Below are positions 56,428-64,000 of a stretch of DNA of 64,000 nt, one piece after another. Source of the stretch: Kalmusia sp. IMI 367209 (taxonomy: Eukaryota; Ascomycota; Dothideomycetes; Pleosporales; Didymosphaeriaceae); contig JAPEUQ010000009.1 in NCBI GenBank assembly GCA_027946365.1, positions 1,054,001 to 1,118,000 of the forward strand. Reading direction: 5' to 3'. A model generated the notes under the pieces. That model was not told the DNA's origin, did no database searches, and was given only the letters and a program-made list of their open reading frames with translations. The position numbers and the translations under genes were made by a program. Within the stretch, counting starts at the first letter, position 1. Every line of letters starts with the position of its first letter.

Positions 56428-59393
56428 CTAGATATCTCTAACCGTACTCGGCGCGTTTCCGGAATTGCCACTACTCGCCGTGCCCCCCTGCGGCGTCTGA
56501 GTGGCCGGGCCCCTCAGATTAAGGCTCCCAATCCGCTGGACTATCGTGCTCCCAACGGCATCTACAGCGCCACGAGGCGCCAGGAGTGAGGGCGCTTGGG
56601 CCGCTGCCTCTTGCACCTTGAACAGCCGTATGCTGGTGTTGTTCCAAACGCCTGCTGTACCCTTGGACACGAGCATTTCTCCCGCGAAAATGAAGCTCCA
56701 GAGAAGTGATTCGTACCAGCCCATTGACAAGGGTGACCATTCGAAAGAGTAATTCTTGATGGGTGAGGGCTCGATGCCACGTATTTCGCTCTCGCCAATG
56801 ATTTTCAGCGCTGCCGCGGTGTCGACGCTGGAGTTGCCTCCATTGGCTATCTTGGGTCCTAGTTCGGATATCAGCATCAGAATGGTGTGAAGCGGCAACT
56901 CCGGGAGCCAGCTCTCAATCTATAGAAAGGATCAGCATCGTTCGCATAGAGTGTGGAGTCGCTTACCCATGCGGTCGATGGCGTGAAGAATTCAGCTGTA
57001 CCCAAGGTAGGAGTAGCAATGCTGCTTAAACTAGTCGTACTGTTCTGCCGCGAAAATGCAGGCTTTCCAACGGGCATCTTTCCTCGTGCTTTTTCTGACA
57101 TTCCTCGCAATTGCAGAGGCACTGATTCATCCACTGACGATGCAATAGAGGCACTCCGTGAAGCGCCTGAAGGAGAATGTAATGGCGATTGCGGCGTCGC
57201 TGTTGGAGGATTGTCCTCTGCATCGGAATCTTCGTCATCACCGATGGCGAAAGCACTATTTTCCTCTGGTACATTGCTAAGCGTGGGTGTACGGGGCAAG
57301 GTGGGACTTCGAATGCTATCGATCGAATCCGCCCGAGGGCGTTCTCCTCCATTTTCCTTTCGCAATTGATTCTGGCGTTCAATCTCTTCTTGTCCACTCT
57401 CTAGTGTGAAGTTCCGTAAAGCCTGAAACCGCTTTCTTGACCTTATTATAGCATATACGAGGTTGGGATTATCTGAAAGCTTGTTAGTCTTGTAGCAAAC
57501 CAGGGAATGCGCAGGCATACGCTGGTATTGGTGCTCAATGATGGCGTTCAGGGCTTCGAGCAATGACTGTAAGAGAGTGTGATTGTTCTCATTTGCGAAT
57601 AGAAAACTGGGCGATGACATTGACGCAAAAAGCTGAAGAAGCTTAGAACTCGGCGCACGGCCTAGGTTCTGGATGTGGGGTGCAATGTTCTGGATAATCG
57701 CGAGTAGGGCTGGATAGATGGCATCTAACTTTCCTTTGCTACTTGTTAGGAGGGTGTAGATCGACTAGTTCGTATTAGCGCAAGTATACATGTTAGTTGT
57801 GACACTCACTGTAATCAGATAGTCGGCATAGGTTCCGTGGAAATTTGTTATCCGAATACTAGCTGGTAGGGATTCTTGCCCTTCAAAGGTTTTGTTCAGA
57901 CTCTTTCCAAAATGCGACTCCACACTTAGAGTCTGTAAAACAAAGATGCACATCCTCACCAGCCCTTGCTTGGTAGGATCGTTTCGCTGGTCGATGGCAT
58001 AGTAGAGCACTAGGACAACAAAATCATGAGCCCGATCAGTATCTATGATGAACGATCGGAAACGCTTGTTGCACTGGAGAGTCTCCCAAAAGAGCATAAT
58101 CATCTCCGGTGCCCACGTTAGTGACTTGTGGCTTCCTGGAAGGTATGTACTAGTCGCTTGTAGCTATCCTTTGTCAGTAGGCACGTCACGCTTGAAGTAA
58201 TCTAGACATACCGGTTGATTCAAGATCCTCGTCATACCATCTACCAAAAATTGGAAATCTTGTGGTCGATGTAAGCGGCCAAGGAAGTAGCGAAAAGAGT
58301 TCCTGGGCGGCGTCCCGGTGCCCGGTTCGGGGATGGGATACAGTATGAGCGCCAGCAGCAATTGCAGGCAATACGTGACGAGGATCTGCTTCGGGTCTTT
58401 GAATACGACATGGTCATACGGCACGCGCCACGAAGCGGGGTTGTATTTTAGTGTCTACGGTGGGTTAGATGTGGAGTCGTTGAGTCGAGCAAGACATACG
58501 GTATTCAAAAGTGAGCAAAGAACAGACAGCACAACTTGCTTATCTGGACAGGTCGCCAAGTAGGTAACCGCTTTCACACCCTTCACTGGCAGCACATCTA
58601 CTCTTGTTAGTGCTGTAGGTTGATGCATCGATAACATACTCACTCGCAGACATGTACATGGATTTGCTCGCCAACGTGAGCAGCAGCCGCAGAATCTCAG
58701 TTCTGTTATTCTCAAACTCTTTCGTAGAGGCAATAGGCGTGTTACAGCCCACGCCGCTCTGCCATATCGCATAGGTAACTTTATTCTTCCCGGCAGGCAC
58801 CTTGGGAAGGGTGAAGTCGGAGAAGAAGAGCAGGTCGATCAACGTGTCGATGATCTCCTCAGCCAGAGGCTTCGTCTGTTCGAATTCAGGCTCGTGCTCG
58901 GTGGGTGTCTGCTCGGGATCGGCCTCATCAAAGAGAACCTCGTGTCCGCGTCGGCTGCGCTTTCGACGTGCGCCCCAGAAGAACTTGTCCTCCCATGCTT
59001 CTAGATGATCGGCCTCGTAGACGAATGGCAGGATGCGTGTGAGCACACGTATGCAATTGAGGGCGTCGCGCTCGGAAGCGAGGTCCGGGTCGGGGAAGGA
59101 GGGGTGGCTGCGTAGCACACAGAGGCGCGACGTAACGGCGAGTACCAACGTCTCTAAATTTGCGAGGTTGTTGTCGCGCGTGCGGCGGATGTCTGCGGGC
59201 GAGAACAGTGAGAAGACATCTTCAGCCGACTCGGGTAGCTCCCAGAACTACATCAGTCGTTAGTTGTTGGTACATGGTGCAGGACGAGCAGGCTCACCCC
59301 AGTCCAGTAGGCGTCGTCGGCGGGGATCTGCTTAGGCTCCGCAAGGCGAAAGATGCCCTGCTTGAAGCTAAGCTTGGAGTCGGACGCGCCCAT
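56428..59393 (-). CDS. HID1: HID1 (high-temperature-induced dauer-forming protein 1 homologue)
   Basis: Peripheral Golgi protein; HID1 acts in trafficking and secretory-granule biogenesis in animals, and the fission yeast relative (Ftp105) binds the ubiquitin protease Ubp5 at the Golgi. Eight exons (minus strand): 59298-59393, 58644-59247, 58500-58597, 58212-58454, 57810-58163, 57521-57764, 56967-57472 and 56428-56919, 878 residues. The N-terminus MGASDSKLSFKQGIFRL includes a myristoylation-type Gly2 and is the family hallmark. Other conserved blocks are FFWGARRKRSRRGHEVLFDE, QSGVGCNTPI, VTYCLQLLLALILYP and NPNLVYAIIRSRKRFQALRNFTLE. A long Ser/Pro-rich linker with acidic DDEDSDAED separates the C-terminal conserved block IESWLPELPLHTILMLI. 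All introns are 45-50 nt. The frame is intact. It is head-to-head with SSL2. Confidence 0.95.
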
Positions 59394-59821
59394 GGGAGTA
59401 TAGTATCAGCGACGCATGGGGTGTAGTTGAAGAACAGCCGTCTGCGCCGGCACACAGCCCAAACATCGGCGGCAGTCATGTGAGAGCGCGCCCGACGCGA
59501 CACTACCACATCACTCCATACACCATAACTACATCTATTACTTCTCCGCAGTGCGCCTCCAATTCAACAACTATCTGCCTCGGGAAGCTGGAGCCTGTAT
59601 GTACAGGCCTTAGTAAGCAGCTTCTTAGTGCGTCTATCGCCGCCACCCACCTTTTACTCTTCCTCGGCTGCCTTCCCAGCCCGCTTCACACCTCCAACCG
59701 CAATATCCATAGCTGTTCGCTGCAGATACCGCAGCACGGCAGAGCGTGCCGCGTCGCTCCAAACCTGCGTTCCATCCGTAGACTCCGCCCGTAGACTCCG
59801 CCCGTAAAGAGCGCCGAAAAC
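59394..59821. promoter_or_regulatory. Bidirectional promoter HID1/SSL2
   Basis: Third head-to-head housekeeping gap (428 bp). GC-rich near HID1 and pyrimidine-rich in the middle. A near-duplicate GTAGACTCCGCCC occurs twice in tandem just upstream of the SSL2 start (about 59778-59804). No exact ACGCGT. Confidence 0.4.
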
Positions 59822-62248
59822 ATGCCGCCTAAATCTAAGCGGAAGGCCGCCGCGAATGTCGATACCGGCGAGGATGTAGACGAGATGGTGGAGTGGTCAG
59901 ACAAGGAGCTGAGCGACCAGGAAACATTGGATGCGCTCAAGGCGAAGTTTTCCATGACGGTGCATAGCAAGCGCGTGCGCAAGACGGATGCTGCCTCGGG
60001 CATCTTCAAGTACGACCAGCATGACCTGCCTCTCAAGCCCGACCACGCCAGTCGGCCCATGTGGGTGGTTGGAGACGGCAAGATCATATTGGAGTCTTTC
60101 AGCCCGCTGTTCGCTGAGGCCCAGGACTTTTTGATTAACATCTCTGAGCCCGTCTCTCGTGTGTCCAGAATGCACGAATATGCCTTGACTGTCCACAGTC
60201 TCTTCGCCGCTGTCTCCGTCGGCCATTCTACCAAAGAAATCATCGACAGATTAGAAAGGTATTCAAAGGCCGTGCTGAGCTCTGATGTGGTCAACTTCAT
60301 CAAAAAATCCACGTCTTCTTTTGGAAAGGCCAAAATCGTGCTAAAGAAGACTCTCTCGTATATCGAAAGCGACGACCCAGCATTGCTTCGCAAATTACTC
60401 CAAGACGGTGTCATCGCGAGCTGCACGGCCGACGCCAACGCTGGGCTGATTCAAGAGGCTGCTCCTAAAATCGGCTCCATGATGATTCCGGGCACCAAGA
60501 TGGCTGCCGGGGCTAATCAAGTTGCTCAACCAGAGCCTGCCGCCGCCGAATCGCAGGCGCCGAGTGACATGATCGCTACTTTGAGAGAGGACGACGAAGA
60601 GGAGGAAGTGCAGGTCCACTCGTTCCAAATCAAAAGTGAGTCGCGCGAGGCTGTCATCAGACGTTGTCAGCAGATCGGGTTACCGTTAACAGAGGAGTAC
60701 GATTTCAACAACGACACTGTGAATGCAAACCTAGACATAGATCTGAAGCCACACGCACAGATTCGATACTACCAGGAGAAGGCTCTAAGCAAGATGTTTT
60801 CCAACTCGCGAGCCCGATCAGGTGTCATTGTACTTCCATGCGGAGCAGGGAAGACCTTAGTTGGCATCACTGCCGCCTGTGGTGTCAAGAAGTCTACCAT
60901 AGTCCTTTGCAACAGCAGCATGTCGGTTTACCAGTGGCGGACAGAGTTCATAAAATGGTCCAACATTGACCCCGACGACGTCGGAGTATTTACTTCAGAG
61001 ACCAAGAAAATGTTCCCACGCAATGCTGGAGTTCTAGTCACCACATATCATATGCTCGCTACCGGAGGAAAACGTGCATTCGATACTCTCAAAGCCCTTG
61101 AATTCATTCGAGCACGGGAGTGGGGCTTGCTCATCGCCGACGAAGTACACATCATACCTGCTAACATGTTTAAAACTGTCACCTACAACGTCGCCTCCCA
61201 TGCGAAGTTAGGTTTAACAGCGACTTTACTCCGGGAAGACGACAAGATCGAGGATTTAAATTTTCTGATCGGCCCTAAGCTCTACGAAGCGAACTGGCAG
61301 GAGCTTTCCCAACAGGGTCACATCGCTAAGGTGCAATGCGCCGAGGTCTGGTGTAGAATGACACCAGAATTTTACGAAGAATGGTTGAGAAGTACAGGAG
61401 CCAACACTCCCAAGAAACAGCTGCTCGCTTGCCTGAATCCCTACAAATTCCAAGCTTGCCAATTTCTTATTGAATATCATGAAGCTCGGGGCGATAAGAT
61501 CATTGTATTTTCTGACAATGTCTACGCCCTGCAAAAGTACGCTTTGAAGCTGGGTAAAGCTTTCATCTATGGTGACACCCCCCAACCAGAGCGACTTCGC
61601 ATTCTTGAGAACTTTCAGCACAATCCGCTCGTCAATACTATCTTCTTGTCAAAGATTGGCGACACCAGTCTCGATTTACCGGAAGCAACTTGTCTCATTC
61701 AGGTCAGTTCACACTACGGGTCTCGCCGTCAAGAAGCCCAACGACTGGGCAGGATTCTTCGTGCAAAGCGAAGAAACGACGAGGGATTCAACGCTTTCTT
61801 CTACTCGCTTGTATCCAAGGATACAGACGAGATGACTTATGCCACCAGACGTCAAACGTTCCTTGTCGATCAAGGCTACGCCTTCAAAGTCATCACAAGA
61901 TTGGAGGGAATTGATAAACGCACCGACTTAGCTTTTCATAGCCAATCAGATCGACGCGAACTACTGATGGAAATTTGTCTTGCCAAGGACACGGATGCCG
62001 AAGTAGAAAAGATTGAAGGAGACACATTTTCGACTAGCTTCGCAAGCGGAGCGAGGAAGAAGAAGAACAACACAAGACGTACCGCGAACACGCTTGCTGA
62101 CTTGTCCGGTGGTGCTGGCATGGCCTACGTCGAATACAACAAGAGCAAGAACAAGGAGCTCAGCAAGAAGGGCATTAAAAGCAATTTCCTACGAAAACTC
62201 AACAGCAGCCACGTCAATGCAAAGAAGAAGAAGGCTGCTGGTGAATAA
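59822..62248 (+). CDS. SSL2: TFIIH DNA helicase XPB/Ssl2
   Basis: 3'-5' ATP-dependent translocase of general transcription and repair factor TFIIH; opens promoters for RNA polymerase II and lesions in nucleotide excision repair. Single exon, 808 residues, close to the family length. The N-terminal domain contains KPDHASRPMWVVGDGKIILE, followed by an acidic loop (REDDEEEEVQV). The helicase core has Walker A LPCGAGKT (341-345), motif II DEVH (440-443), the XPB-specific RED triad (471-473, TATLLREDDK), GDTPQPERLRILENFQHN and motif VI RQEAQRLGRILRAK. The C-terminal tail is basic (KNKELSKKGIKSNFLRKLNS). Nuclear. The frame is intact over 2.4 kb without an intron. Confidence 0.97.
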   Translation: MPPKSKRKAAANVDTGEDVDEMVEWSDKELSDQETLDALKAKFSMTVHSKRVRKTDAASGIFKYDQHDLPLKPDHASRPMWVVGDGKIILESFSPLFAEAQDFLINISEPVSRVSRMHEYALTVHSLFAAVSVGHSTKEIIDRLERYSKAVLSSDVVNFIKKSTSSFGKAKIVLKKTLSYIESDDPALLRKLLQDGVIASCTADANAGLIQEAAPKIGSMMIPGTKMAAGANQVAQPEPAAAESQAPSDMIATLREDDEEEEVQVHSFQIKSESREAVIRRCQQIGLPLTEEYDFNNDTVNANLDIDLKPHAQIRYYQEKALSKMFSNSRARSGVIVLPCGAGKTLVGITAACGVKKSTIVLCNSSMSVYQWRTEFIKWSNIDPDDVGVFTSETKKMFPRNAGVLVTTYHMLATGGKRAFDTLKALEFIRAREWGLLIADEVHIIPANMFKTVTYNVASHAKLGLTATLLREDDKIEDLNFLIGPKLYEANWQELSQQGHIAKVQCAEVWCRMTPEFYEEWLRSTGANTPKKQLLACLNPYKFQACQFLIEYHEARGDKIIVFSDNVYALQKYALKLGKAFIYGDTPQPERLRILENFQHNPLVNTIFLSKIGDTSLDLPEATCLIQVSSHYGSRRQEAQRLGRILRAKRRNDEGFNAFFYSLVSKDTDEMTYATRRQTFLVDQGYAFKVITRLEGIDKRTDLAFHSQSDRRELLMEICLAKDTDAEVEKIEGDTFSTSFASGARKKKNNTRRTANTLADLSGGAGMAYVEYNKSKNKELSKKGIKSNFLRKLNSSHVNAKKKKAAGE

Positions 62249-63759
62249 GCCCCCAGCGACCCGGCGCCTACTTTGGCTCGGGAGACCTCCCCACGGTATA
62301 ATTCCCCGCGTTTGCATGCCATAGGCCCATGTATAAGCGCCCGCTTTGGCGTGGCATGGGTCCCAACCTACTGGGCTTTTACAGGGTAGGGTTCTGTGAG
62401 AGCCAATTTTGACGTTGACGCATACCACGCGTTCTTCGATAGACACTCGCATGATTACGAACGGCGTCTGTAGCTTATGCATAGCTTTGGAGTTATTATA
62501 CGGGCTCTTGAAATTGGGTTAACAAATTGTATATTACACAGGCCGCTGTTTCTGTAAAAATGAGGCGTACTTCAAAAGTAGGAGTTCACCTGGTGATGAA
62601 TGAAGCGCTATGTGCATACGAGTGATCGCTCGGACTTTGATGAATTGTAACGACTTCAGTCCCAACCATGTGCAGCTATGAGTAGGCCATGCAGCCCCGC
62701 TTCTGTGAAGAATCATGGTGGCTAACTACAAGGCCCAACTCTTAGCTTTCCTTAAGCCGTTTCTAATATGACCATGGTACAGATCGTATTCGTCAAACAT
62801 GTGTGACACGAACATGCATATCCTTTTGAGAGCATCGAATTGCAGTGAAGTCCATAGCGATAGTTGCTGTCGTCGGGTTCATCGTCGCGAGTGTTGCCAA
62901 GGACGCCCTGCTTAAACTAGACGAGCGAATGAAGGAAACTGCTCCGACAGCCGTACACAGAACAACTCTATGCACGTAGCCTCTGCCGAAGAACAGCCTG
63001 TTCAGAGATCAACAAACGGCGCCCATACCGCCCTTGTGATGTTTCCCGGAGACGCTACGTGGATCAGGCACCATGGGACGATCGACACTTGGTATTTGAC
63101 GGTCACGTGTGTGAAGCACTCCCGTTGCTGCTGGCCTGTTGCACCCGTACTGCACGGTTGTCATGAGTATTGTATTCAGCATATTTTAGGTAGCGCAACG
63201 GGCGCAAGCGACAGACGTACAACATAATGTCTTGACAGGAGATTTACACGCGAAGCACGGCCAATCGCTGCCACCGGAAGTTGTCCCGCTGCCTTCTATC
63301 GCTTTCCCAATGGAAAGGCTTAGGCGAATATCCTGTTTTTGCGTGACCATGCCAGAACCCTACACGAGGCAGCGGGATCATCCATTCTAGTGGCAACATT
63401 GTGACCGCCGCCACAGACTAGGCTTTGCGGAAGCAAGTAGACGATGTCTGCTGGTCGGATTAGCCCCCGGGCGCGCGTCCTGAAATGGGTCGCCGGAATC
63501 AAACGCCGACTGTTCGCTTCCGCTATCCCACCTCGCATCCACGCCAACACCCTTCCCACTCCGCGAACCCCTCAAATGGCTTTGTGATTAGCATGCTGCA
63601 TATCTAAACTGAAGTCGCCACTGGGGTTGTTTTCCACGTCCTTGGCCACCAGCTCGTCTCCCAGTCCTATCTTACCATTGCCAGCGTGGCGCTCATAGAA
63701 GATGCACCCTCCTCTCAGCCGCGTTTACTTCTGTTCTAACAACCGTCGTTGAACTTGTC
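62249..63759. other. Intergenic region, 1.5 kb
   Basis: Downstream of SSL2 and upstream of the truncated regulator at the window edge. Short frames only; no repeats or RNA genes recognised. The final 200 bp, including CT-rich stretches, should hold the promoter of the next gene. Confidence 0.5.
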
Positions 63760-63884
63760 ATGGCCGGTTTTCGTCCATTGCAACCTGCCCCGATGGAAGA
63801 GCAGGCGTCTCAGCCGCAGGTGAGACCGGCGTTGGCACAGAAACCGAAGCGGACCGTCACTCTTGGAGCCTGTGTAGCCTGTCA
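63760..63884 (+). CDS. First exon of a second Zn2Cys6 regulator (truncated by window end)
   Basis: ATG at 63760 opens 41 codons. They end with the first two cysteines of a Zn2Cys6 cluster (TLGACVAC), immediately followed by a donor-like CA|GTACTC at 63885. Splitting the zinc cluster by an intron just after CxxC is common in this family. The remaining four cysteines and the rest of the gene lie beyond the window. The Lys/Arg stretch (KPKRTVTL) before the cluster is typical. No further exon is evident up to 64000. Confidence 0.6.
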
Positions 63885-64000
63885 GTACTCTTTATATGCA
63901 CTCAAAAACACGATCGGACCTCGAGCAATGGTATGACCTGGGTTGCTCGATTTCACCCCTGCATGACTGCGCTTGGTCTGGGATTCACTAACACTCTGCT

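Noticed and set aside
57026..57397. Frames inside the HID1 linker on both strands
   Set aside because: They arise from the low-complexity Ser/Pro linker of HID1; the HID1 exon frame is the one joined by good splice sites.
59686..60438. 250-codon frame antisense to SSL2
   Set aside because: A shadow of the conserved SSL2 N-terminal domain, which is clearly coding on the plus strand.

Overview
The window comes from a filamentous ascomycete (Pezizomycotina). Genes are split by many short GT-AG introns, mostly 42-67 nt. Two Zn2Cys6 regulators, a rhodopsin-domain membrane protein, a secreted Hce2/Ecp2-type effector and secreted glycosidases are present beside universal eukaryotic genes. The effector family and accessory content fit a Dothideomycete, but this is inference. 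There are no rRNA genes, convincing tRNA genes, CRISPR arrays or intact transposons.

Layout. 0.3-7.4 kb: Zn2Cys6 regulator, amidohydrolase and cytochrome P450. 7.6-8.2 kb: Hce2-type effector with a frame break. 10-11.3 kb: seven-helix rhodopsin-domain protein. 12.5-15.9 kb: APC8/Cdc23 head-to-head with farnesyl diphosphate synthase. 16.5-25.3 kb: F-box-like protein, NmrA-like and SDR NAD(P)-binding proteins facing outward, and a kelch membrane protein. 26-30.5 kb: GH2 exo-glucosaminidase and acyl-CoA dehydrogenase. 32-36.5 kb: an orphan gene, a glyoxalase-like relic and a cytochrome b5-b5 reductase fusion. 37-38 kb: GH43 glycosidase. 38.4-41.9 kb: YJU2 head-to-head with APC6/Cdc16. 42.9-44.6 kb: BCS1-like AAA gene broken twice. 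45-51.8 kb: AT-hook protein, Cfd1 and S-adenosylmethionine decarboxylase. 53.7-55.9 kb: epoxide-hydrolase-like protein lacking catalytic residues. 56.4-62.2 kb: HID1 head-to-head with the TFIIH helicase SSL2. 63.8 kb to the end: first exon of a second Zn2Cys6 gene.

How the genes relate. Housekeeping genes (cell-cycle ubiquitin ligase subunits, isoprenoid and polyamine synthesis, Fe-S assembly, splicing, Golgi trafficking, transcription/repair) sit in tight pairs with clean frames. Between them lie looser accessory blocks separated by 0.8-1.9 kb of gene-poor DNA with small tandem repeats. No coherent metabolic cluster is evident.

The most notable pattern is where the damage lies. All lesions I found (four single-base frame breaks, one lost splice acceptor, one internal stop, and lost catalytic residues) fall in accessory genes. 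About 13 kb of housekeeping coding sequence reads through without an indel. This suggests ongoing decay of accessory genes, with assembly error as the competing explanation.
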